A stretch of 38,972 bases of DNA from Bryobacterales bacterium (GTDB taxonomy: Bacteria > Acidobacteriota > Terriglobia > Bryobacterales > Bryobacteraceae). Shown here in pieces: positions 7,237-14,857 of the stretch (its first letter is position 1; every line of letters begins with the position of its first letter). A program made the translations under genes and the position numbers. The notes beneath the pieces were generated by a model. It saw only the letters and a program-made list of their open reading frames with translations, did no database searches and was not told where the DNA came from. Location: contig DAIDIH010000341.1 in the NCBI GenBank assembly GCA_027459465.1, forward strand, positions 1 through 38,972. Reading direction: 5' to 3'.

Positions 7237-7258
7237 ATAGTAACACATACGTTACCAT
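7237..7258 (-). promoter_or_regulatory. Dyad operator before the HigBA-like pair
   Basis: A 22-base near-perfect inverted repeat: AT-x-GTAAC, six bases, GTTAC-x-AT. It sits at the expected start of the toxin frame. Antitoxins of this type bind palindromes at their own promoter, so it is a plausible autoregulatory site. Confidence 0.5.
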
Positions 7259-7278
7259 TGACAGATCGCCATCCGATC

Positions 7279-7869
7279 TCAACCTATCAACCTGTTTTTG
7301 GAAGCTCTTGCTGCCTCCAGAGTGCCATCCGTCCACCCGACGCCCGGAGCGATGGGAGCGGGTGGATGTTCCCAACTCCGGATCACGGAATCAGGTATCG
7401 CTTCAATGAGATTGGCGCCAAACAGCGGAATGGGAATCCGGCGCGCGAGATTGTTCGCGTTCATCGGAATCCGATCCTGACACGCGTGGTTGCCTATAGA
7501 GAAAACGTGCACCAGGTCTCCCCCAACTTGTGGCTCATAGTGCCCATTCCGCACGATTCCCGCCCGGATCACGGAGATGTTATCGAGGCCGCCGATAGCC
7601 GGCCAGTCGTGGCAGCCCGCACAACTGTTCCCGTTGTAACCGGGTCCCAAGCCGTCCGCCACGGACTTCTGTTTCAGGAATCTCTCGCGTCCCGATTGGA
7701 ACTGGATGTTTTGGCCTGCTGTCAGTCCGAGTAGGGGACTACCGTGCGAGTGCGCACCTTGCCCCAGAAGGGTCCCAGACCACAGTCCGAAAATGGCCAA
7801 GTGCCAAATGATGTTCCGCTCCTCCGCCCGTGAGATCCACATTCCTTGATTCTTGCAGTCGATGAACAT
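7279..7869 (-). pseudogene. N-terminal fragment of a di-haem oxidoreductase (COG3488-like cytochrome)
   Basis: The 196-residue frame has a hydrophobic leader (from the ATG at 7,842: IIWHLAIFGLWSGTLL), then LLGLTAGQNIQFQSGRERF and a haem c motif CAGCH (residues 83-87) in a VADGLGPGYNGNSCAGCH context, which is typical of the periplasmic di-haem thiol-oxidoreductase-like family. The NLARRIPIPLFGANLIEAIPD segment is also family-like. Full members are over 400 residues with a second CxxCH; this one stops after about 196, soon after GANLIEAIPD, with an unrelated-looking tail. I therefore call it a 3'-truncated remnant. It ends beside the toxin module. Confidence 0.7.
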
Positions 7870-8067
7870 CGAGATATTGCCGTGTGGATCGCACTGCAGC
7901 CGGACCGCTCTTAAGGCCCCGCCGACAAATTCCGGGTTGTCGCGGACACCCGGTTGGTGCCACCGAGCGTCGATGTCTAGAATTCCATGATCTCGTGCGA
8001 CTCCGAGTACGGGTGTCCAGAGTGCTCCGAGATCTGAGCTGCATTTATACCCTCGGCGGTGGCTCTG
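7870..8067 (-). other. Open stretch without a start codon upstream of the cytochrome remnant
   Basis: The cytochrome frame stays open upstream to a TGA at 8,068-8,070. It encodes protein-like sequence (ARDHGILDIDARWHQPG, then RLQCDPHGNISMFIDCK) but has no ATG, GTG or TTG. It may be the 3' remainder of an unrelated gene fused to the cytochrome fragment by deletion. I recognise no family. The remaining bases to 8,099 show nothing. Confidence 0.35.
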
Positions 8068-8099
8068 TCACGCTTCCAGTGGCGAGCGCCTCTGCTTCC

Positions 8100-8525
8100 T
8101 CATGCGTAGTGTTTCGGATGCGTTGATCCCTCAGGTGGATTCGTCCCTTCCACGAGCTTTCCGACGACAGAAATGATCCAGAGCATCACGCAAAAGTCTA
8201 TCGAATCGATACCAGCAATCACCAAGGCGGGAACCCACCTACTGGTCCACGGGATGAACAGAACCAATGGGACATGAACCGACGCGAGGACCGCCATGGT
8301 GGCCCAAAACCACGCGTGCGGCCAGAGCTTTCGCTTCAAAACAAGCATGAAACCAAGTACAGCAACGCTGTTCCAGACTGGCAGCATGAGATCAAGTCTT
8401 CCAAAATGATCGAACAGCCAAGGGAGCGGCATGCCGAAAACAAGCAGACACAACACGGCCCACCAGGGTAAGCGCATTTTCTTGGCGGCTTTTATGTCGA
8501 TTTTTACGTCGTTAGCTAGGGACAT
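8100..8525 (-). CDS. Small polytopic membrane protein overlapping the RHS tip
   Basis: A 141-residue protein with about four hydrophobic segments (LPWWAVLCLLVFGMPLPWL, SVAVLGFMLVL, FWATMAVLASVHVPLVLFIP, and VALVIAGI/FCVMLWIISVVG-like stretches) and short charged loops. There is no recognised family. Its ATG at 8,525 lies inside the last codons of the RHS gene (10-base overlap), the placement of an immunity gene behind a polymorphic toxin tip. That role is inferred from position only. The base composition here is visibly less GC-rich than in neighbouring genes, suggesting acquired DNA. Confidence 0.65.
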   Translation of the reverse strand: MSLANDVKIDIKAAKKMRLPWWAVLCLLVFGMPLPWLFDHFGRLDLMLPVWNSVAVLGFMLVLKRKLWPHAWFWATMAVLASVHVPLVLFIPWTSRWVPALVIAGIDSIDFCVMLWIISVVGKLVEGTNPPEGSTHPKHYA

Positions 8526-9640
8526 TGGCTGATCGCCTCTGCTGTCTTGTAAGTGTCCCTGATGATAGAACCTATAGAAGCACCTTGTCCGATACCCGGT
8601 ATGAATCCAGCAACGGTAAGTCCGGTTGAGATCAAGCCCTGCGGAGACGCGTCAAACAGCCCATTGAGACCCTGGGCGGTGCTCGTCGATTTTCCGAATG
8701 CATCAACGACTTTAAACCCTGCCTGATCGGCTACCACCCCAATGTATCCAGCCTGATGGCCAATCACTCTGGCAATACCGCCGGCTTCAGGGATCAGTCC
8801 TACCGCGTCGAGACCAAGGGGCAAAGCAGCGTCGCCAAGAGCTCCCGTAATGCACGAGTTCCCGTACCACGGTTGCGGGGCAGAGGCACTGATGGTAGGC
8901 CCGTTGTTTGAGGCGCTCGGATCGCTGAGCTCTGCGCTCCCGCCTTGAACGCCGATTGTACCCGCCCGGCCGGCGGTGGGATTCTCTCCACTCGGATCAA
9001 CGTGGCCCAGTGGATTGTTCGCGACGTACGAATAAAGATCGACTGTCCCGCCACCAAATCCAGCCGGATCCTCGCTCACGAAGCGTCCGGTCGCCGGGTT
9101 GTAGTATCTCGCGCGGTAGTAATACAGCCCCATCCCGTCATTCTCCCGCCCCGTATACTCGAACGAGTTCGTGCTCGCCGCCCCGCTCGCCGTCGTCTTC
9201 CCGAACGGTTCGTAACTGTACTGCGTCTGCAAAGCCCCGCTCGAATCCGTCAGCGCCAGCGTCGAGCCCAGCGCGTCCGTCAGGAAATCCCGCGTCCCCG
9301 CCGAATCCGTCCGCGTTCTGGACCCTCCGGCCCAAGCCATCGTAGGCGAAGCCCGTTCCCCCAACCGCCGCAAGCTGGTTCCGCGCGTTCCAGCTATACG
9401 AGTTCGTCCCGTCGTTCGCCAGGTTCCGGTCCAGATCGTAGGTTAGCGCCGCCGATCCCCACTCGTCTGCCCCTGCGTGTACGTGATGCTCGTCACCCGC
9501 GATGCCGCGTGGTGGCCGTACGCCGCGACGATCCCGTTCGGAAACGTCAGCGAGGTCCGCCGGTTCGCGTTATCGTAGGTGTAGCTGACCGAGCCTTGCG
9601 GGAACTCGACCCGATGGCGATGCTCGCCAAAGTGGCTGTG
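8516..9640 (-). pseudogene. C-terminal remnant of an RHS/YD-repeat protein
   Basis: RHS core sequence is clear: YTYDNANRRTSLTFPNG, LTYDLDRNLAND, FAYDGLGRRVQ, then DALGSTLALTDSSG, TQYSYEPFGKTT and the hallmark GLYYYRARYYNPATGRF followed by VSEDP. Frames change near 9,460 and near 9,300, so these are decayed pieces of one gene; the 5' end stops at about 9,640, before the GH43 gene. The last 285 codons or so are open, ending in a variable tip rich in Gly and hydrophobic residues (SPQGLISTGLTVAGFIPG). Full RHS proteins exceed 1,000 residues. The tip has no recognised toxin motif. Confidence 0.8.
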
Positions 9641-9687
9641 GCGTCAGGGCCGAAACTCGGTGGGCTCTGGACTGCGGGCGCGCGGAA

Positions 9688-10707
9688 CTAGCGGGCGGGT
9701 GGGACGGGTTGGGCGGCGATCCGGGTCAGGCCCTGGCTGGCGTTGATCGTCCATGGTTGGGGTTCGGGCAGCAGGAGATGGTCTCCGGAAATGGTGAGCG
9801 GCATCCAGAGGTAGCGGGAATCGGAAAGGGATTTGGGGTTCCAGATATCGCCCAGGAAGATTACCGTTGTTGCCTTGGTTCCGGTGATTTTTAGTGTGAA
9901 GGTGGACTGTGCGCCGTAGGTGTCCGGGGAGGCGGGGGCGATCTTGCGGAACGTGGACCAGGGTCCGGTGAGGTTCGGCGCTGTCGCGTAGACATTGGGG
10001 TTGGGCCGCCATCCGGTGAGGTGGGAACCGAGCACGTAATACATTCCCTGGTAGTGAAACAGCGCGCCGCCCTCCAAGGGGGCATCCAAAAATGCAATGG
10101 CGGGCGACTCGACGGAGAGACGGTCCGGCGAGAGGCGCGCGACATAGAAGCCGCCCGAGGGTCTGGATTCGAAGATCAGATAGGCTTGTCCATCGTCATC
10201 GACGAACTGGCCGATGTCGCGGGATTCGGAGTCAAGGGGACGAAAGCTGCGGAGGAAGAGGTAGGGTCCGGTGATCCTGGCGCTGCGGGCCACTGCGACG
10301 CGCGCGTATTTGTATCTGGCGTCGTCGAGGTGCACGTACATCACGAACTGGTGTGTCGACTTACTGTAATAGACCTTGGGCCGTTCGAGAACCCAATGGG
10401 GTCCGAGATGCTCGGGATCGGAGAGAGCGAGGGCGTGTCCGCGGAATTTCCAGTGCAGGAGATCGCGCGAGGAATAGCAGCTCACATAGCGTTTCTCCGG
10501 ATCGAGGCTCGGGTTCCGGTCCTCTCCAAACCAGTACCAGGTGCGGCCAACTTGCAGAATGCCTCCGCCGTGCGCTTCGATGACGTGGCCCTGCGTGTCC
10601 CGCCACTCCGCGCCTGGCGTGATGAGCGGGGGCGTGGCGGCGGCGACAGTCCGCGGCAGGACGACGCAAACGAGAAAGCCAGCAAGTAGACGAACGAACG
10701 GATGCAT
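9688..10707 (-). CDS. GH43 (subfamily 24-like) exo-beta-1,3-galactanase
   Basis: A 339-residue secreted glycosidase (signal peptide MHPFVRLLAGFLVCVVLP..., cut near VAAA). The sequence AHGGGILQVGRTWYWFGED is typical of GH43 subfamily 24, enzymes that release galactose from the beta-1,3-galactan backbone of arabinogalactan. In characterised members the essential residues are two Glu and a Gln; here E108 (LERPKV), E212 (PLEGGA) and Q267 (YGAQST) fall at almost the same spacing. The unusual Gln in place of an Asp base fits the subfamily. It lies seven bases after the GH27 gene, so they are co-transcribed. Confidence 0.8.
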   Translation of the reverse strand: MHPFVRLLAGFLVCVVLPRTVAAATPPLITPGAEWRDTQGHVIEAHGGGILQVGRTWYWFGEDRNPSLDPEKRYVSCYSSRDLLHWKFRGHALALSDPEHLGPHWVLERPKVYYSKSTHQFVMYVHLDDARYKYARVAVARSARITGPYLFLRSFRPLDSESRDIGQFVDDDGQAYLIFESRPSGGFYVARLSPDRLSVESPAIAFLDAPLEGGALFHYQGMYYVLGSHLTGWRPNPNVYATAPNLTGPWSTFRKIAPASPDTYGAQSTFTLKITGTKATTVIFLGDIWNPKSLSDSRYLWMPLTISGDHLLLPEPQPWTINASQGLTRIAAQPVPPAR

Positions 10708-10714
10708 GGAAGAC

Positions 10715-12346
10715 TTATTGCACCGTGATTGACTGAATCACCGGTCCGGGGTCGCAGTCTGTGGAGAAGTCTAATGTGTTGCCGGATTCGCCGGGATTGA
10801 GATTCGCCTGGATCCAGACGTACTCCGCTGCGCTCGTTCGCGTGGGAGGAAACGCGACGGTTGTAGTTACTTCTCCATTTACCTGCAAGGTTGCGAAGCG
10901 CGGCGCCGGATCGGGATTTCTGTAGACGATCTGGATGCGCGCGACGGAGGAGCGTGCATGCACGTTCACGAATTGAACAGGATGCGTACGCAGGACCTCA
11001 CCGGTTGGCTCGCTGGGCTTGTAAGTTGCCGCTGGAAGGTCTTCTCCCGCGATGAGCAGAAGGACTCCATCGCCGGCCGGGACGGTTGTAGTGTATCCGT
11101 CGCCCGCGGCTTGGAGCGGCTCTCCCGACCATGCATCGTGGATGGTGGGCGCCGCAGCGGTGAGCCCGAGATCCGCCCATTTCACGGAGACGGACGAGGC
11201 GGATGGAGTTCGATTGAGGAGCAGGACGGCGCGCTTGCCGGATGCGGCCAGGGGTTTTGACAAGACCTGCACACCGGGCGCGGGTTCGGAAACCTTCACC
11301 GCTTGCAGTCCGGCGGGATCCTGATCGATGGCCACTACCGACGGGTTCGTAAAGTCGGCTAACTCGGCTTGGGTTAGCTTCGTCAGGTCCGCGCCTGCGA
11401 TGAGGGGCGCGCCGGAGATAGCCCACATCGCCATGTGGAGGCGATTCTGTTGTTCGGTTAGGCCGGGCATGCCCAGCACCATCATGTCGGGATCGTTGTA
11501 GTAGCCGGTGTGCTGGGCCTGCGGGTGGATGCCCTGGTCGAAATTGGCGAGCATCTTCGTGAAGCTGGCCTTGCGGTCCGCGTGCTCGTGGCCGGCGACG
11601 ATGGGGGGGACGATATCGCCGCTGGTGCGCCAGATGTTGGCCGGCGAACCTCCGATGTCCGGCGCCCAGGTCCAGGGGCTGTTCTTGCCCCACTCGCAGA
11701 TGGAGAAGTAGAGGGGGTGTGCGGTGACGGAGGCGGCTCGTGCGATGGCGTGCGCGACCTGGGCATACTGCACGGCGGGGTCCAGGTGCTCGCTGTCGCC
11801 GCCGCACCAGTCCACTTTGACGTAATCGAATCCCCAGCGGGCGAATTGTAAGAAGTCCTGCTCGTAGTGGCCTTCGCTTCCGGCGTGAAAGTATTTCGGC
11901 CCGAGGTCGGGATACATACTACAGCCGGCAGTTCCGGCGTCGGTGTAGATTCCGGCTTTCAATCCGAGTTTGTGGATGAAGCGGACGATGTTAGACATGT
12001 CGCCCGGACGCTCGCCGGGCGCGAGCGCGGGCCATTGGTTGGGGTCGACGACGATGTTGCCTTGTGCGTCGCGGGAGCCGGTCCACCAGCCTTCGTCGAT
12101 GTTGACGTAAACGTAACCGGCCTTGCGCATGCCGTTGGCGGCCATGGCGCGAGCCTGGTCCATGACGTTGTGGGCGTCGACGGTGTTGGAGAAACTATTC
12201 CAGGAGGACCAGCCCATCGGCGGCCGGGGGATGGGCGCAGGTTGCGGCGCCGGTTGGGCGGCGAGGATGGCTGCGGAGGCTAGCCCGAAGCAAAGAACTT
12301 CTGAGGTTAGTTTCGCCAATGACCGGCAAGCGCGACGCCGTTTCAC
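10715..12346 (-). CDS. GH27 alpha-galactosidase with C-terminal carbohydrate-binding-like domain
   Basis: A 543-residue protein starting with GTG at 12,346, preceded by GGAAGGAGCAC, a good ribosome-binding site. A signal peptide ends near ILAAQPAP. The catalytic barrel begins PPMGWSSWNSF (residue 43), with the nucleophile D179 in DYVKVDWCGGD and the probable acid/base D244 in WRTSGDI. The DPDMMVLGMPGLTEQQNRLHMAMW segment is also family-typical (motif split by G). After a beta domain to about residue 430, the last 110 residues form a separate beta-sandwich-like module, possibly CBM35-like. GH27 enzymes remove terminal alpha-galactose. Its partner downstream is the galactanase. Confidence 0.9.
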   Translation of the reverse strand: MKRRRACRSLAKLTSEVLCFGLASAAILAAQPAPQPAPIPRPPMGWSSWNSFSNTVDAHNVMDQARAMAANGMRKAGYVYVNIDEGWWTGSRDAQGNIVVDPNQWPALAPGERPGDMSNIVRFIHKLGLKAGIYTDAGTAGCSMYPDLGPKYFHAGSEGHYEQDFLQFARWGFDYVKVDWCGGDSEHLDPAVQYAQVAHAIARAASVTAHPLYFSICEWGKNSPWTWAPDIGGSPANIWRTSGDIVPPIVAGHEHADRKASFTKMLANFDQGIHPQAQHTGYYNDPDMMVLGMPGLTEQQNRLHMAMWAISGAPLIAGADLTKLTQAELADFTNPSVVAIDQDPAGLQAVKVSEPAPGVQVLSKPLAASGKRAVLLLNRTPSASSVSVKWADLGLTAAAPTIHDAWSGEPLQAAGDGYTTTVPAGDGVLLLIAGEDLPAATYKPSEPTGEVLRTHPVQFVNVHARSSVARIQIVYRNPDPAPRFATLQVNGEVTTTVAFPPTRTSAAEYVWIQANLNPGESGNTLDFSTDCDPGPVIQSITVQ

Positions 12347-12359
12347 GGTGTGCTCCTTC

Positions 12360-12376
12360 CGTACCGCGTGGGTACG
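12360..12376 (-). promoter_or_regulatory. Inverted repeat upstream of the GH27 ribosome-binding site
   Basis: CGTACC, five bases, GGTACG: perfect six-base arms in a 17-base dyad, ending a few bases before the ribosome-binding site of the GH27 gene. It could be an operator for a sugar-responsive regulator or a leader hairpin. There is no experimental or family evidence for the binder. Confidence 0.4.
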
Positions 12377-12476
12377 TATAATTTGAACTTACGCGCCCAT
12401 GATATCAGCGGCGCCGAGGAATGATGGGGGGATTTTCGGAGACGTTTGTTCGTTGTGGGAGAGAGTGGAGCGGGGG

Positions 12477-13727
12477 TCAAGGTTGGAAGTCGCGGGGGCG
12501 GAGGGTTCGGAAGAGGAAGGCGGCGCACATGGGGTGCATGAGGCCGGCCATGAGGAAGGTGGGGGTGTAGGAGAAGTGGGTGACGATCCAGCCGGTGGCG
12601 AGTTGGGCGACGACGCCGCCGAGGGCGCCGCCGGCGCCGGAGAAGCCCATGACGCGGCCGACTTCGTGGTTGGGGTAGAGGTCGGCGGGCAGCGTTTGGA
12701 AATTGGCGACCCAGACGCCGTGGCCGATGGTGAGGAAGGAGGTGGTGAGGAGGGCGAGGGCGGCGTTGGGGACGAAAGGGGTGAGCATGGTAAGGGGCAT
12801 GAGGGCGGCGCCGGCGAGGAGGCCGGCGTTGCGGGCGCGGCGGAGGTTCCAGCCTTTGTCGATCAGGTGGCCGGAGAGCCAGCCGCCGCCGATGTAGCCG
12901 AGGCCGCCGGCGAGGAAGGGGAGCCAGGCGTAGTCGCGGATCATGGCGAGGTTGAAGCCGCGGCTGGTGCGGAGGTATTCGGGGAGCCAGAAGATGGCAA
13001 AGTAAATGACGGGGTCGGTGAAGAAGCGGGTGAGAGTAAGTGACCAGCAGGGGCGGGTAAGGAAGAGAGTAAGTGAGTTGCGGGATGGGGGATCGGTGGC
13101 TTGGGCGGAAGTAAGTTCGCGAGTAAGTGCGGCGCGGCTGGTGGGGGAGAGCCAGCGGGATTGGGCGGGAGGGTGATAGAAGGCGAGCCAGGCGGCGAGC
13201 CAGATGAGGCCGAGGAGGCCAGTAACTACGAAGGCGGAGCGCCAGCCGTAGGAGAGGGTGATGGCGGCGATGAGGACGGGGGCGGCGGCGGAGCCGAGGG
13301 AGGTGCCGGAGTTGAAGATGCCCATGTAGAGGGCGCGGCGCGGGGGTGGGAGCCATTCGGCGACGGCTTTGGCGGCACCGGGCCAGGCGCCGGGTTCGGC
13401 GAGACCGAGGAGGAAGCGGCAGGCGGCGAGGGTGGCGATGCCCTGGGCGAAGCCGTGGAGCATTTGGGCGAGGGACCAGGCGGCCATGAAGAGGGCGAAG
13501 CCGCGGCGTGTGCCGAGGCGGTCGAGGACCCAGCCGGAGCCGGCGTACATGATGGTGTAGGCGACGAAGAAGAGGCTGAGGACATTGCCGTAGTCCTGCG
13601 GGGTCATGTGGAACTGGGTGCGGATTTCGACGCTGACGATGCCGATGGAGAGGCGGTCGAGGTAATTGAGGAGGGTGGAGGCGCAGAGCAGGAGGCCGAG
13701 GAGGGAGCGGGCGCGGGCGACGGTCAC
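12477..13727 (-). CDS. MFS transporter, anion:cation symporter (hexuronate/ACS) type
   Basis: A 416-residue protein with about 12 transmembrane segments. The N-terminus LLGLLLCASTLLNYLDRLSIG and the following MTPQDYGNVLSLFFVAYTIM are typical of the ACS family (ExuT/GudP-like uptake of hexuronates and related acids), as is the loop GWVLDRLGTRRGFALF between helices 2 and 3. EPGAWPGAAKAVAEWLP is the helix-5 signature. It is read in the same direction as the GH27 and GH43 genes, 130 bases upstream, so it may import products of that glycan pathway. The exact substrate is not readable. Confidence 0.82.
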   Translation of the reverse strand: MTVARARSLLGLLLCASTLLNYLDRLSIGIVSVEIRTQFHMTPQDYGNVLSLFFVAYTIMYAGSGWVLDRLGTRRGFALFMAAWSLAQMLHGFAQGIATLAACRFLLGLAEPGAWPGAAKAVAEWLPPPRRALYMGIFNSGTSLGSAAAPVLIAAITLSYGWRSAFVVTGLLGLIWLAAWLAFYHPPAQSRWLSPTSRAALTRELTSAQATDPPSRNSLTLFLTRPCWSLTLTRFFTDPVIYFAIFWLPEYLRTSRGFNLAMIRDYAWLPFLAGGLGYIGGGWLSGHLIDKGWNLRRARNAGLLAGAALMPLTMLTPFVPNAALALLTTSFLTIGHGVWVANFQTLPADLYPNHEVGRVMGFSGAGGALGGVVAQLATGWIVTHFSYTPTFLMAGLMHPMCAAFLFRTLRPRDFQP

Positions 13728-13737
13728 CTGCGCTAGT

Positions 13738-14514
13738 TTAACGGGTTGTGTAGCGGCGGATGGCTGTGGCGCGGCCGGTGGAGGGGTCGACGGTGACGAT
13801 GGCGGCGTGGAGTTCGACGCCCCCTTTGGCGGTTTCGAGGCGGACGGGCATGGCGGTGAGGAAGCGGCTGAGGGCGAGGTGTTTTTCGGCGCCGATGACG
13901 GAGTCGTAAGAACCGGTCATGCCGGCGTCGGTGAGATAGGCGGTGCCTCCGGCGAGGACGCGTTCGTCGGCGGTGGGGATGTGAGTATGAGTGCCGACGA
14001 CGGCGGAGACGCGGCCGTTGAGGTGCCAGCCCATGGCGACCTTCTCGCTGGATACTTCGGCGTGGAAGTCGACGAAGCGGACTTTGACGGATTCGGGGAG
14101 GGAGGCGAGTAACTCGTCGGCGCGGCGGAAGGGGCAGTCGGTGGAAGGCATGTAAGTGCGGCCCTGGAGGTTGATGACGGCGACCTCGACGCCGTTGCGG
14201 GCGCGTGAGATGTGGAGGCCGGCGCCGGGGAGGGTGGGAGGGTAATTGGCGGGGCGGAGGAGGCGGGGTTCGCGGGCGAAGTAATCGTAGACTTCGCGTT
14301 TATCCCAGACGTGGTTGCCGGTGGTGAGGACGTCGATGCCGAGGCCGAAGAGTTCTTCGGCGATCATGGGGGTGATGCCGAAGCCGCCGGCGGAGTTTTC
14401 GGCGTTAGCGATGACGAGAGAGATTTTTTCGGCCGAGACGATACCGTTGAGATCTTGGGCTACAATGCGGCGCCCGGGCGAGGCGTAGATATCGCCGATA
14501 AACAGAAGATTCAT
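13738..14514 (-). CDS. ymdB: YmdB-family metallophosphoesterase (2',3'-cyclic nucleotide phosphodiesterase)
   Basis: A 258-residue protein matching the usual length and motif set of the TIGR00282/YmdB family: D8 (FIGDIYASPGRR), E39-N40 (NAENSAGGFG), N67-H68 (TGNHVWDK), H151 (DFHAEVSSEK), H176 and H178 (GTHTHIPTAD). These bind a di-metal centre that hydrolyses cyclic nucleotides in the cytoplasm; in Bacillus YmdB affects biofilm and motility gene expression. It starts 10 bases after the MFS region on the same strand. A probable 6S RNA lies immediately upstream, recalling the ssrS/5-FCL/rny/ymdB neighbourhood of other bacteria, although rny and 5-FCL are missing here. Confidence 0.92.
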   Translation of the reverse strand: MNLLFIGDIYASPGRRIVAQDLNGIVSAEKISLVIANAENSAGGFGITPMIAEELFGLGIDVLTTGNHVWDKREVYDYFAREPRLLRPANYPPTLPGAGLHISRARNGVEVAVINLQGRTYMPSTDCPFRRADELLASLPESVKVRFVDFHAEVSSEKVAMGWHLNGRVSAVVGTHTHIPTADERVLAGGTAYLTDAGMTGSYDSVIGAEKHLALSRFLTAMPVRLETAKGGVELHAAIVTVDPSTGRATAIRRYTTR

Positions 14515-14547
14515 TCGCGGGAATTACCGTGAAGCGGAGCGGGCTGC

Positions 14548-14700
14548 GCCGGTGAGACTCAACCTCCGTCCTTGACCCCGGGGTAACAGGGGCGGAGTCC
14601 CCCGCGTACCGTTAGGCTTCTCCATGGCGGTGATTGCCGCCGGAGCCTGCGCACGGGCACGAAAACCGAGTCGGACCCCAAGACGATTGAGTGTTGGATC
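14548..14700 (-). ncRNA. ssrS: Probable 6S RNA
   Basis: The 343-base gap between ymdB and metX holds a structured segment on the minus strand. The ends pair (ACTCAA near 14,692 with TTGAGT near 14,557, continuing through GTCTTG with CAAGGAC). A long apical arm forms from AGGCTCC, an inner GGCGG/CCGCC hairpin, and GGAGAAGCCT. Between them is a largely unpaired region whose 3' side has a small GGGG/CCCC hairpin. This is the 6S layout, and GAGAAGCCT is shared with E. coli 6S. A TATAAA box lies just upstream (about 14,703-14,708). Length is about 150 bases, slightly short. 6S RNA binds housekeeping RNA polymerase. Ends are approximate. Confidence 0.6.
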
Positions 14701-14857
14701 AATTTATAGGAGGCCGAGCGATCGCCCGGCGCCAACGCTCCTGAACGATGATAGCAGAGATCGCTTGGGGGATTGATTGGGGGCGGGGCGGGGTGGCGGG
14801 GCGGGACTGGTATCCTAAATCAATCCGGAGAAGTCCGTAAGCCTACGATGAGATCCG

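Noticed and set aside
7739-8044. A 101-codon minus-strand open frame beside the cytochrome remnant.
   Set aside because: Its translation is Arg/Ser-rich without protein-like character, and it overlaps the cytochrome frame, which has a haem motif.
14515-14857. SAM or other riboswitch before metX on the plus strand.
   Set aside because: No SAM-I, SAM-II, SAM/SAH or cobalamin core sequence was seen, and the structured part fits 6S RNA on the opposite strand.
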